Counted from the stretch's first letter, positions 26,468 to 35,213 are shown. The stretch: 64,000 bases of DNA from Candidatus Trichofilum aggregatum (GCA_016716885.1 JADJUV010000003.1:100052-164051); one strand, 5' to 3'. The notes: generated by a model from the letters alone, not told the origin. Numbers and translations: made by a program.

Positions 26468-27277
26468 ATGAGTATCACCACTATTGGTGCCCACCTCATC
26501 CATTATGAAGCACTCGGCCGAGGGCGACCGATTGTGTTTATTCATGGTTGGTTGGGATCATGGCGCTATTGGTGGCCCTCCATGCAAGCCCTGTCCACTC
26601 ATCATCGTACCTTTGCCTTTGATCTATGGGGCTTTGGTGATTCTAGTAAAGTTGCACACCCAAGTAACGCCAGCGAACTTTACAGCTTCAATATCTATGT
26701 TGACATGCTGGATCAGTTCTTGGATAAACTGGGCATTAACCAGCCTGTAACCCTCATTGGTCATTCTTTGGGGGCAGCCATTGCATTACGTTATGCCAGT
26801 AAATACCTGGGGCGAGTGGAGCGGTTGGTGACAGTCGCATTGCCAGTACAAGGATCGTGCATCAACAAAAGTTTGCTGAACACAGATGCCGATACCATTA
26901 TTAACCGGGTGCTAGGTAAAAATAACAGTTATCCTGAAGTAGATAGTGAAACGCGTAAAATTGACTCGTTAGCTGTTAACGTAGTGGCCAATGAGTTAGC
27001 TGGGGTTAATTTTGCTCAGGAGATTGATGATTGTCCGCACCCATTGTTACTGGTATATGGAGAACAAGACCCCGTTATCCAGCAACCACCTCTTGAATTA
27101 GCTCATTTGCGTCAAACAACGAAGAATCGTTATTACATTAGCCTGGATGATTGCAACCATTTCCCCATGTTGCAACAGACAGCTCAATTTAACCGCCTTA
27201 TTTTGGATTTCATCAATGCTGATGGCAATCTCACGAATTTGGCGCCCAAAGAATATTGGCAACGCCGCACCCGTTGA
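26468..27277 (+). CDS. Alpha/beta hydrolase, island copy 2
   Basis: The 269-residue hydrolase has HGW (26-28), nucleophile Ser100 (GHSLGA), probable Asp201 (GEQDP) and His231 (CNHFPM). It is paralogous to the protein at 17974-18801, with matching N-terminal halves and shared PVQGS/PIQGSS after strand 6. The ATG follows the CheY-like gene by 56 bases on the same strand. No GCGGCCGC copy lies in it. Function in the signalling island is unknown. Confidence 0.87.
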   Translation: MSITTIGAHLIHYEALGRGRPIVFIHGWLGSWRYWWPSMQALSTHHRTFAFDLWGFGDSSKVAHPSNASELYSFNIYVDMLDQFLDKLGINQPVTLIGHSLGAAIALRYASKYLGRVERLVTVALPVQGSCINKSLLNTDADTIINRVLGKNNSYPEVDSETRKIDSLAVNVVANELAGVNFAQEIDDCPHPLLLVYGEQDPVIQQPPLELAHLRQTTKNRYYISLDDCNHFPMLQQTAQFNRLILDFINADGNLTNLAPKEYWQRRTR

Positions 27278-27383
27278 CGCTGACACCCATTCCTTTGTAG
27301 TGTGTAATTGACTTTTTCCGCAGGCTCAGAACAGACCTGATGTTTGTCTGTCTATGTTTGCCTGTTTTTAGAGAGTAATCAGA

Positions 27384-28640
27384 ATGATTCCAACAATGAA
27401 AGTACGCTTGTTATGGATTATCATAACCTGTGGTTGGCTGGTAGCCTGCCAGGGTACATCCACAGAGAACGCGGCCGCGCCCCTACCCCCCACCCTTTTA
27501 CTTACACCCAGTAAAGCCACCGATATGTTGACGCTGCCATTGGCTACTGCCGCGGCCGCGACCTCAACACAACCCCATACGGCCACCCCGCCCCCCCCTC
27601 TGATATCTACCGTCACCATGATTCTGGCAACCCATGAGCCTCATTCGGCTACCCCGTTGCCAACCCAAAACATTCCCGGACTCATTGGGCCAACTGATTT
27701 TCCCGCTCAAGTTAACCCGCTAACCGGCGAAGTGGTAAGTGACCCGGCCCTGTTAGCCCGACGTCCCCTGGCGATTAAGCTGTCTAACTATCCGCCTTTG
27801 GTGCGGCCGCAGGCCGGCCTCAACAATGCCGATCTCGTCTTTGAACATTATGCGGAAGGTGGCGTCACCCGCTTTACGGCTATCTTTTATAGTCGTGATG
27901 CTGAACCGGTTGGCTCCATTCGTAGCGGCCGCCTGATTGACCTGGAAATTCCTAATATGTATGATGCGGCTCTGGCCTATTCTGGCTCCAGTGGTAGAGT
28001 GCAGGAAATGATTCAGGCCAGTGCTTTTTTTGCCCGCGTTATCTCGCCAGATTTTGGTCATAGTGGGTTCTACCGTATCGAAAACCCCACGATTGCCATT
28101 GAACACACCTTGTTTACGGATACCCTTGGCCTGCATTATCTCTTAAGTTTGCGGGGGCAAGATACGCCGCCCCAATTTCATAATGGCATGGCTTTTCTGC
28201 CTACACCCCCTGATGGCGGTCTCACCAAGGCCAACCGCATCGAAGTTCAATACCGGGGAACCAATGCCTTCTGGCAATATAACACGAGTAGCGGACGTTA
28301 TACGCGTTGGACAGATGGCGAACCCCACCTGGATGCCAATACCGGGCAACAACTAAATTTTCGCAATATCGTAGTTTTGGGCGCTCATCACGTAGACACA
28401 GACATTCTGGAAGACCTGGTAGATGGCGGTCATTACTCTATCCAAATTCAGGTTTGGGGGGAAGGCCCTGTGTCTGTTTTTCGGGATGGTCAACGGTATG
28501 AAGGCTATTGGCGGCGCGCGGCCGCGGACGATATGCTCTCCTTCTATGACCCAAATGGCAACATATTACCCCTGGCTCCCGGCAATACCTTCTTCCAAAT
28601 TGTCCCTCTCGGTTTTGATCAACTCTACGTCTCCCCCTAA
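27384..28640 (+). CDS. DUF3048 (YerB-type) lipoprotein
   Basis: The 418-residue protein has a lipoprotein signal (lipobox LVAC, Cys22), a Thr/Pro-rich linker to about 100, and the DUF3048 domain: RPLAIKLSNYPPLVRPQAGL, EHYAEGGVTRFTAIFYS, VGSIRSGRLIDLEI, then the C-terminal DUF3048_C part (about 310-418). Bacillus YerB is the best-known member and its role is not established. It is probably anchored on the outer face of the cell membrane. Five GCGGCCGC copies occur, two of them making Ala runs in the linker. Confidence 0.9.
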   Translation: MIPTMKVRLLWIIITCGWLVACQGTSTENAAAPLPPTLLLTPSKATDMLTLPLATAAAATSTQPHTATPPPPLISTVTMILATHEPHSATPLPTQNIPGLIGPTDFPAQVNPLTGEVVSDPALLARRPLAIKLSNYPPLVRPQAGLNNADLVFEHYAEGGVTRFTAIFYSRDAEPVGSIRSGRLIDLEIPNMYDAALAYSGSSGRVQEMIQASAFFARVISPDFGHSGFYRIENPTIAIEHTLFTDTLGLHYLLSLRGQDTPPQFHNGMAFLPTPPDGGLTKANRIEVQYRGTNAFWQYNTSSGRYTRWTDGEPHLDANTGQQLNFRNIVVLGAHHVDTDILEDLVDGGHYSIQIQVWGEGPVSVFRDGQRYEGYWRRAAADDMLSFYDPNGNILPLAPGNTFFQIVPLGFDQLYVSP

Positions 28641-28922
28641 CAATCCGAATTGAATGGGCAGTTAGTCGCCCCACAAACAACTTGGCCGAATTTTTTGCCC
28701 AGGCCCCTGACTGGTTCAATATTGCCGGAAAACCCTGCTTACGCTAGACTGTGCTCCATCTTTTTCCGCGTGCTGTAAGACAAATCGTCTCTCAACTTAC
28801 CCTCTGTGGTTGCTCACTATCTAATGACAACCCGCGATTATTTAGCCATTAACGGTGTCCACTTCCTGGATTCTACAAAAACCATTTCGGACATTTACTT
28901 GATGTCAAAAAGGAGATGAACC

Positions 28923-31061
28923 ATGAGCGATTTCCGATTTGAAGCCTGGCCCACTGAGTTCCGTAGCATCAACCAATATTTTGGGGCCAATCCGCAAAAT
29001 TACGCCCAGTTTGGTTTGCCCGGCCATGAAGGGCTGGACATTATGGCGCCGACCGGTAGCCGCATATTTTCGGTGGCCCCAGGCCGGGTGAGCAAGGTGG
29101 ACACCGTAGCCAGCAAACACCCCTACGGCAATTATGTTCATGTAGAGCATCGAGATGGTTACACCACTATTTATGCCCATTTAGAGAGCATATCCGTCTC
29201 AGTAGGCCAGCAAATCAATGCTGGCACAGAGGTCGGACGAGCTGATAACACCGGAAACAGCTTTGGCTCTCATCTCCATTTGACCCTACGCAAAGCAGGG
29301 GCCAAGGTGGGCAATTGGCCTGCCGGTATCGTTGATCCAACCCCCTTTATTTTGCCGCTCATGGGCTGGCAGGAGCCAAGTGGTCCATTTACAGAAGGGT
29401 GGGCCTACACCGCGGGCATTTTTGTCAGCGGGAGCATGGCTCAAGCCAGTGCGGGGGGTCTAAATCTACGCAGTCAGGCCAGTGTAAACGGCCAAATTGT
29501 GGCCTTTGTTCCTGCGGGAACGATCATGATGGTAACGGGCGGCGCACAGGGGCAATACACCCCAGTTAAAGCACCTACCCGCTCAATTGATTTGAAGGGA
29601 AGCACCCAACCTGCGCCAACAACACCTACTCCCACAACGCCAACAACACCAACCTCAACACCCACTTCAGATGGACCTACGGCAGATGGGTGGGCTTTTA
29701 CCACCTATTTAAGCAGTAGTGGCAACCGGGCGACGATAGGACAGTATGGCATTAATTTACGCGCGGCCGCGCAACGAGATGGCGTCAACATTGGTCTGGT
29801 CAAAGGGGGCAGCATCGTTGACATTGTCGGCGCGGTTAAAGGGGAATACACCCCAGTGCGGGCCAAAAAGAGTGATTTTACGGGTGCAACCAACTTCGCG
29901 GCCGCGCCCACGCTCGGCCCCACCACCACAACGACACCACCCCCGCCGCAGGCCCCAGCCAACACCACCGCCGGTTGGGCCTTCACAACCCAAGTGACCC
30001 TCAAAGGCGACAAAGCCCTGGCTGGGCAATACGGCATCAACCTGCGTTCTCAGCCTCGGCGCGACGGTCAAAACCTGGGATTTGTATCCGCCAACACCGA
30101 AATGCCTATCACGGGCGCGGCCCAGGGAGAATATACCCCCGTGCACGTGGCTAACGCGCACCTTCAGCCACCCGTTCAGGCCGTTAGCTTCGCCGTCTCC
30201 TTCAGCATGGGCGACGATGTGACACCGGACCCGGACCCACCCATCTTTGCCACCACCCGCATTGGTTTACATGCAAGCCTGGAAGGCGGCCCTATCATGG
30301 CCGAAGAATTCATCGAGTTTGCGGAACTCCGACCCGGTATCATCAAGGTGCTTTCTACCCATGAGCCAGAAAGTGTCGAACGATTGGCCGAACAGAACCC
30401 TGATGCCCATTGGATTGTGCGGCCGCATTTTCAGTTTGGTGAAGATTTCGTTTCGCCCATGCGTTTTCTAGAGCAAACCATCCTGCCCACGTTAGATGTG
30501 TTACAGGTGCTTGAAGACAAACAGGTCGTGATCGAGCTTCATAGTGAACCCAACCTACGGGAACAAGGGTTGTATACCAGTTGGAATAATGGCGCCGAGT
30601 TTGCCGATTGGTGGCTAGAATTGCTGGAAAACTTCCGCCGTGAAGTGCCCCATCTGCCTGTTATCTTTCCTGGGTTATCACCCGGTTCTGCCATTATGGG
30701 GGGCAAACAGGATCATATTGCCTTCATCGAAAACGCCCGACCAGCGGTAGAAAAAGCGAATGGGCTGGGCGTTCACTTGTATTGGTCGAAGGTTTCGCCC
30801 ATGTCTCATGCACTTATGACCTTGGATGATTACATCAGCCGTTTCCGCTTTAACCTCATCTGGATAACCCAGGCCGGTAATTTACAGCCCAAACTCTCAC
30901 CCATTCGCAAAGGTGGCGAGTACCTGAAGTTCTGGGAAGAGGTGCAGATGCGGGCCACGGTACAGGGGATCACTTACCTGGTGTCCTCTACCACAGACCC
31001 CAAACTGGCCCCCCTGGCCTGGGTAGGCCGAGGCATTGGACGAGTAGTGGGCCGCCGTTAG
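28923..31061 (+). CDS. M23 peptidase with three SH3-like repeats and a TIM-barrel-like C-terminal domain
   Basis: The 712-residue protein has an M23/LytM domain (about 15-150: GLPGHEGLDI, YGNYVHVEH, and SHLHLTLR, the zinc ligands), three SH3-like repeats (about 159-218, 255-316, 350-415; each GWA.T...NLR.....G...G....YTPV) joined by Thr/Pro linkers, and a C-terminal domain (about 440-712) with IGLHASLEGG, VIELHSEPN and GVHLYWSK, like glycoside-hydrolase TIM barrels. No signal peptide is visible at the ATG, which follows AAAAGGAGATGAACC, although such proteins normally act on peptidoglycan. It may be exported by another route or act on phage-type cargo. Confidence 0.83.
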   Translation: MSDFRFEAWPTEFRSINQYFGANPQNYAQFGLPGHEGLDIMAPTGSRIFSVAPGRVSKVDTVASKHPYGNYVHVEHRDGYTTIYAHLESISVSVGQQINAGTEVGRADNTGNSFGSHLHLTLRKAGAKVGNWPAGIVDPTPFILPLMGWQEPSGPFTEGWAYTAGIFVSGSMAQASAGGLNLRSQASVNGQIVAFVPAGTIMMVTGGAQGQYTPVKAPTRSIDLKGSTQPAPTTPTPTTPTTPTSTPTSDGPTADGWAFTTYLSSSGNRATIGQYGINLRAAAQRDGVNIGLVKGGSIVDIVGAVKGEYTPVRAKKSDFTGATNFAAAPTLGPTTTTTPPPPQAPANTTAGWAFTTQVTLKGDKALAGQYGINLRSQPRRDGQNLGFVSANTEMPITGAAQGEYTPVHVANAHLQPPVQAVSFAVSFSMGDDVTPDPDPPIFATTRIGLHASLEGGPIMAEEFIEFAELRPGIIKVLSTHEPESVERLAEQNPDAHWIVRPHFQFGEDFVSPMRFLEQTILPTLDVLQVLEDKQVVIELHSEPNLREQGLYTSWNNGAEFADWWLELLENFRREVPHLPVIFPGLSPGSAIMGGKQDHIAFIENARPAVEKANGLGVHLYWSKVSPMSHALMTLDDYISRFRFNLIWITQAGNLQPKLSPIRKGGEYLKFWEEVQMRATVQGITYLVSSTTDPKLAPLAWVGRGIGRVVGRR

Positions 31062-31191
31062 AATCGCCAAACAAATAAGCTACTCGACTTTAGCGAAATT
31101 AGCCCTACCCCTGGAATCTCCCAGTCTCTTAATCTCCAGAGAAAGGATTAAAAGCGCCCAACTCCAGTAAGTCACCGTTTCGCCTGGTTCA

Positions 31192-31223
31192 ATCGCCAAT
31201 GATTGAACCAGGCTCAGGTAAGT
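31192..31223. repeat. Perfect hairpin before the FAH-family gene
   Basis: Arms GCCTGGTTCAATC (31192-31204) and GATTGAACCAGGC (31211-31223) are perfect complements around six bases. No T run follows, so it may be a terminator only weakly, or a leader structure of the next gene. Confidence 0.7.
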
Positions 31224-31279
31224 GATTCAATTGCCCTTCCTAAACGGAATTACGGGTGAATAAGTGAAGGAAATTAACT

Positions 31280-32140
31280 ATGCGACTTGTGACCTATCAA
31301 ACAAACGAACAAAGTAAAATCGGCGCGGTCACGGGTGAAGAAATTGTCGATTTGTCGAGCATCGCTGGGGACATGATAACGTTCATTGAGCAGGGCGCGG
31401 CCGCGCTTCAGGCTGCGGAGCAGTTATTACGCAACCCTACCCTTACCTACCCTCTGGCTCAGGTACAACTATTGGCTCCTATTGCGCGGCCGCGGCGCAA
31501 CATCTTTTGCCTGGGGCTAAACTACGCCGAACATGCCGCCGAATCAGACCGTGCTCGCGGCCGCGAAGTCGAAGTACCTCAACATCCTATCATCTTCACC
31601 AAAGCCACCAACACCGTCATTGGCCCCGACGCTTCCATCCCCTACGATCCAGCTATCACCGAACAACTCGACTGGGAAGTCGAACTCGGCGTTATTATTG
31701 GCCAACGGTGTAAAAATGTGCCTCAAGAACAAGCCATGACCGTCGTTTTTGGCTACACCATTATCAACGACATATCTGCCCGTGACCTACAACGTCAGCA
31801 CAAACAGTTTCACAAAGGCAAAAGCCTGGATGGAACCTGCCCTATGGGTCCATGGATCGTTACTTCTACGCAAATTCCCGATCCCCACAACTTACGCCTC
31901 ACCTGCCGTGTCAATGGCATCACCAAACAAGACGATACAACCAACCACATGCTCTTTGATATTAGTCATACCATCGCCGTGCTTTCCCGTGGTATGACCC
32001 TGGAACCAGGCGATGTGATCGCCACGGGCACACCCTCCGGTGTTGGTTTTGCCCGCACACCGCCTGAGTTTTTACACCCTGGTGACCTGCTAGAAAGCGA
32101 AATTGAAGCTATCGGCATCTTGCGCAATTATGTCAACTAA
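31280..32140 (+). CDS. Fumarylacetoacetate hydrolase (FAH) family protein
   Basis: The 286-residue protein has the FAH C-terminal domain: IFCLGLNYAEHAAE, the metal ligands in DWEVELGVIIG (E/E), YTIINDISARDLQ, KSLDGTCPMGPW and GTPSGVGFARTPPEFL. Members are 2-hydroxyhepta-2,4-diene-1,7-dioate isomerases, acylpyruvate hydrolases or oxaloacetate decarboxylases, so the exact reaction is not determined. The N-terminal 70 residues are the usual small extra domain. Ribosome site GAAGGAAATTAACT precedes the ATG. Three GCGGCCGC copies lie in its first third. Confidence 0.9.
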   Translation: MRLVTYQTNEQSKIGAVTGEEIVDLSSIAGDMITFIEQGAAALQAAEQLLRNPTLTYPLAQVQLLAPIARPRRNIFCLGLNYAEHAAESDRARGREVEVPQHPIIFTKATNTVIGPDASIPYDPAITEQLDWEVELGVIIGQRCKNVPQEQAMTVVFGYTIINDISARDLQRQHKQFHKGKSLDGTCPMGPWIVTSTQIPDPHNLRLTCRVNGITKQDDTTNHMLFDISHTIAVLSRGMTLEPGDVIATGTPSGVGFARTPPEFLHPGDLLESEIEAIGILRNYVN

Positions 32141-32231
32141 ACAGGGCAAAAAATGCTCCCCTCACAAGTGAGTAGCAAACTTCTAGCCCTGAGGCACACC
32201 CTTAGCAAACTAGTTTAATGTTTGCTTAAAA

Positions 32232-32260
32232 TTGACAAAGCCCCAGACAGTAGCTATAAT
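32232..32260 (+). promoter_or_regulatory. Consensus sigma70 promoter of the S1/IF-1 leader
   Basis: A perfect TTGACA (32232-32237) and perfect TATAAT (32255-32260) are separated by 17 bases. The predicted start is near 32267. It is the best promoter in the window. Confidence 0.93.
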
Positions 32261-32266
32261 CCTCGT

Positions 32267-32448
32267 CGCCGGGTCGGAGAAGAAGCGTCGTTTCAACTGG
32301 TTTAGTACATATAGTTACCTTTGTAAAATTCTGGTGCTATGCGTATTATGCAGAGTAGCTAAATGACAACAGAGTAGCACAAAATCAGGATCAATCTGAC
32401 CTCTGAAAGCTCGGCGTGTCTGTATGTTTGACGCACCGAGTTTTTTTT
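32267..32448 (+). ncRNA. Candidate terminator-ended leader RNA or small RNA upstream of the S1 gene
   Basis: From the predicted start near 32267 to the T run at 32448 lies about 180 bases with no ORF. Local pairing is visible: GTGCTA (32334-32339) with TAGCAC (32375-32380) around a TGC/GCA hairpin, direct repeats AGAGTAGC, then the terminator. Read-through gives the S1/IF-1 mRNA; termination gives a small RNA. I could not match it to a known riboswitch, 6S, tmRNA or SRP RNA. Confidence 0.5.
32410..32448 (+). terminator. Intrinsic terminator (attenuator) before the S1 gene
   Basis: Arms CTCGGCGTGTC (32410-32420) and GACGCACCGAG (32430-32440) pair with one mismatch and one G-T wobble, followed by eight T. 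It lies 36 bases before the S1 start, downstream of the consensus promoter. Confidence 0.85.
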
Positions 32449-32483
32449 ACGGCAAAATCTAAATCATAGGAAAGAGTTTTAGT

Positions 32484-33947
32484 ATGATGGCAAGTGAATA
32501 CCCCCAAAGTGAAGATTTGATTGAGGGACAGGCCGAAATGTCACCTGATGGTTCCGTTGAAGAAATAAGTTTTGCCGAACAACTGGAACAACTGCTAGAT
32601 GCACACGATTATGAGTTGCCTCAGCCAGGTGACATTCGTCAAGGCGTGATTGTCTCCATTACGCCCCAGGGCATTATTATGGACCTGGGCCTAAAGCGTG
32701 ACGGCATTGTTCAACCCGCCGATTTGGAGAAGTTGACCCCCGAAGAACGGGCTGAACTTCACAACAATGACGAAGTTCCTGTCTATATCCTTTCTACCAG
32801 CGATACTGATGGCCTTATCGTTTCCCTCTACATGGCTCGTGTAAGCCAGGATTGGGAAAAGGCCGAACAGATGCTAGAAAGCGGTGAAATCTTTGAGGGT
32901 GAAGTAATTGGCTACAACAAAGGTGGTTTGATCGTACCCTTTGGCCGCCTCCGTGGGTTCATCCCCGCGTCTCACGTCACTTCTCTGACTCCCAACCTGG
33001 ACGAACGGCAACGGCAACAACGCATGGCGAAAATGCGTGGCCAAGAGTTCCCCTTAAAAGTAATCGAAGTCAATCAATTACGTCGCCGCCTGGTGTTCTC
33101 ACAACGAGATGCACAAAAAGAGTGGGACGAAGCCCAACGACAATCCTTGTTGGAAAACCTGGAAGAAGGACAAATCGTCAAAGGTCGTATCAGCAGCATG
33201 CGCGATTTTGGCGTGTTCGTGAATCTGGGTGGAGCCGATGGCCTCATTCATGTATCTGAACTCTCCTGGCAACGAATCAACCACCCCAACGAAGTTGTAA
33301 AAGTAGGTGATGAAATCGAAGCCTACATTGTTAAGTTGGACAAAGAAAACCAACGCATCAGCCTGAGTCGCAAACGGATTCTACCCAATCCCTGGACCAC
33401 CATCGCCGATGATTACAAACAGGGTCAATTAGTCGAAGGAAAAGTAACTCGCATCGTAGATTATGGTGCCTTCGTCGAAATTGCCCCAGGGGTTGAGGGC
33501 TTGTTACATGTTTCTCAACTATCGCGCAGCTCAGTGGAAAAGGTCTCCGATGTTGTGCGTGAAGGTGAGACTCACCTGCTCCGCATTGTCAGTCTGGATG
33601 CCAATAAGCAGCGCATCGGTTTGAGTCTGAAAGCTGTCACATCAAAAGAACAGATCGAGTGGATGTCCAGCCGTTCAGACTTGGGTGGCAGCGAACCGAC
33701 ATCTGAAACAGCAGTGGCGGAAGTGGAAGAAAGTCCTAACGAAACTAACGAAACGGAAGCACCGGTCGAAAGCACTGTAGACACCATGGAAGCGCCCGTT
33801 GAAAACAATGTGGAAGAGACAGAAGCCCCGGCTGAAAGTGCAGCGGAAGAGGTTGAGGCTGTAACCAGTGATGAGACTGTGGCCGAAAGCCAGGCTGAAC
33901 AAGAAACAGAAGAAGCAAATGATAATGCAGAGGGAGCATCTGAATGA
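32484..33947 (+). CDS. rpsA: S1 RNA-binding domain protein (ribosomal protein S1-like)
   Basis: The 487-residue protein carries four S1 domains (about 45-115, 133-205, 228-299 and 312-385; the last two are the most canonical, GLIHVSELSW and GLLHVSQLSR), followed by a Glu-rich acidic tail of about 100 residues. S1 helps recruit mRNA to the 30S subunit; four-domain forms are usual in Chloroflexota, Firmicutes and Actinobacteria. It could be numbered from Met1 or Met2 (ATGATG); AGGAAAGAG lies upstream. The stop overlaps the IF-1 start (ATGA). No GCGGCCGC occurs in it. Confidence 0.88.
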   Translation: MMASEYPQSEDLIEGQAEMSPDGSVEEISFAEQLEQLLDAHDYELPQPGDIRQGVIVSITPQGIIMDLGLKRDGIVQPADLEKLTPEERAELHNNDEVPVYILSTSDTDGLIVSLYMARVSQDWEKAEQMLESGEIFEGEVIGYNKGGLIVPFGRLRGFIPASHVTSLTPNLDERQRQQRMAKMRGQEFPLKVIEVNQLRRRLVFSQRDAQKEWDEAQRQSLLENLEEGQIVKGRISSMRDFGVFVNLGGADGLIHVSELSWQRINHPNEVVKVGDEIEAYIVKLDKENQRISLSRKRILPNPWTTIADDYKQGQLVEGKVTRIVDYGAFVEIAPGVEGLLHVSQLSRSSVEKVSDVVREGETHLLRIVSLDANKQRIGLSLKAVTSKEQIEWMSSRSDLGGSEPTSETAVAEVEESPNETNETEAPVESTVDTMEAPVENNVEETEAPAESAAEEVEAVTSDETVAESQAEQETEEANDNAEGASE

Positions 33948-34222
33948 AGGTAACGAGTAAAAGGGGTCCGGGTCCTATGGCGGAAAAAGATAAAGAAGAA
34001 AAATTTGAAGTTGAAGGAACCGTCATTGAAGCTTTACCCAACACACAGTTTCGGGTGAAGTTAGAAAATGGGCATGTCGTTCTGGCGTATATTGCGGGAA
34101 GGATGCGGCGGAGTTACATCCGTGTCTTATTAGGTGACCGGGTACGACTGGAAATGTCTCCTTATGACTTGAGTCGGGCGCGTATCACTTATCGTTACCG
34201 CAAACAGGCCAGTTCCGATTAG
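33944..34222 (+). CDS. infA: Translation initiation factor IF-1
   Basis: The C-terminal 75 residues are a standard IF-1 OB fold: FEVEGTVIEALPNTQFRVKL, ENGHVVLAYIAGRMRRSYIR, LLGDRVRLEMSPYDLSRARI and TYRYR. IF-1 binds the A site of the 30S subunit during initiation. The ATG at 33944 overlaps the S1 stop by four bases and has GAGGGAG upstream, giving a short basic N-terminal extension; the ATG at 33977 (MAEKDKEEK) would give the classical length. The gene pair suggests coregulated translation factors. Confidence 0.93.
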   Translation: MKVTSKRGPGPMAEKDKEEKFEVEGTVIEALPNTQFRVKLENGHVVLAYIAGRMRRSYIRVLLGDRVRLEMSPYDLSRARITYRYRKQASSD

Positions 34223-34298
34223 GCTCATACACTTCTGCTTGATGTGACCTCTTTGTCAGGTGAAGTAGTACCTCTTGCGGAGCAACATTGTTATTACG

Positions 34299-34335
34299 AA
34301 CGCCAGAACTGATTCAGTTCTGGCGTTTTATTTTT
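34299..34335 (+). terminator. Rho-independent terminator after infA
   Basis: Perfect complementary arms AACGCCAGAACTGA and TCAGTTCTGGCGTT are followed by TTTTATTTTT. It ends the S1-IF-1 transcript. Confidence 0.95.
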
Positions 34336-34484
34336 CTCTGAACCAGACCGAATTTTCGCCATCGTCGTGAGTAAAGCGTGGTTAACGAGGCTCTTGGGGA
34401 AGTGCCTTGTACCTTAATTAGCCTTCGCAGGCCAGGTAAGTTTCGTTATAATCTCCTTACTTCAATTTTTCAAGGCTTTTCACC

Positions 34485-35213
34485 ATGTATGTTCGTCCTG
34501 ATGGTCGCCAACCTGATCAATTACGTCCCAACCAGTTTGTGACGGCTTTCACTCGCTGGGCTGAAGGTTCTGTTCTGGCACAATGGGGACATACTCATGT
34601 CTTGTGCAACGTTACTTTGGAAGAAAAATTACCGCCCTGGCTTAAAGCTAAAGGCTCACCGCATGGTTGGCTCACGGCAGAGTATGCCCTTTTACCCCGG
34701 AGCACCAAACAGCGAGTGGATCGGGAGCAACGCTGGCCCAAAGGTCGTACTCAAGAAATTTCAAGATTGATAGGCCGAAGTCTGCGCATGGCGGTGGATC
34801 TGAAAAAATTGGGGCCACGGCAGATTATTGTTGATTGTGATGTGCTTCAGGCGGACGGGGGAACGCGCACAGCAGCAATTACGGGAGCCTGGTTGGCTGT
34901 GGCTTTAGCCCTGCGGCCGCTAATTCAGCAAGGTATCATCCCAGCCTCAGTCTTGCAGCAGCAAGTGGCCGCCATCAGCGTGGGTATGGTGAGGGGGCAA
35001 CCTGTTCTGGACCTGGACTACCCGGAAGATTCAACCGCAGAAGTGGATTGTAATGTGGTGATGACGGGTGAGGGGGCTTTTATTGAGGTGCAAGGAACCG
35101 CTGAAAGTCAACCTTTGGCGCGGCCGCAATTAGAGGCCCTGCTTGACTTAGCCACCGAGGGAATCCACCAATTGTTAGAACAACAAAGGGCTGTGCTCGC
35201 GGCCGCGGCCTAA
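34485..35213 (+). CDS. rph: Ribonuclease PH
   Basis: RNase PH trims tRNA 3' ends by phosphorolysis and acts as a ring of dimers. The 242-residue protein matches the family along its length: RPDGRQPDQLRP at the start, ARGSVLAQWG-like, PPWLKAKGSPHGWLTAEYALLPRST, QRWPKGRTQEISRLIGRSLR with the phosphate-binding Arg, and CDVLQADGGTRTAAITGAWLA. A TATAAT (34447-34452) lies 33 bases before the ATG. The C-terminal Ala-Ala-Ala-Ala comes from a GCGGCCGC copy at 35199. Confidence 0.95.
   Translation: MYVRPDGRQPDQLRPNQFVTAFTRWAEGSVLAQWGHTHVLCNVTLEEKLPPWLKAKGSPHGWLTAEYALLPRSTKQRVDREQRWPKGRTQEISRLIGRSLRMAVDLKKLGPRQIIVDCDVLQADGGTRTAAITGAWLAVALALRPLIQQGIIPASVLQQQVAAISVGMVRGQPVLDLDYPEDSTAEVDCNVVMTGEGAFIEVQGTAESQPLARPQLEALLDLATEGIHQLLEQQRAVLAAAA

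Noticed and set aside
28824..28919. 31-residue ORF ending four bases before the M23 peptidase start
   Set aside because: It has no ribosome site and no GC-motif or family support; it was noted because the downstream ribosome site lies inside it.
32267..32448. 6S RNA
   Set aside because: Length and promoter fit, but I could not pair the 5' and 3' ends into the long closing stem and central bubble.
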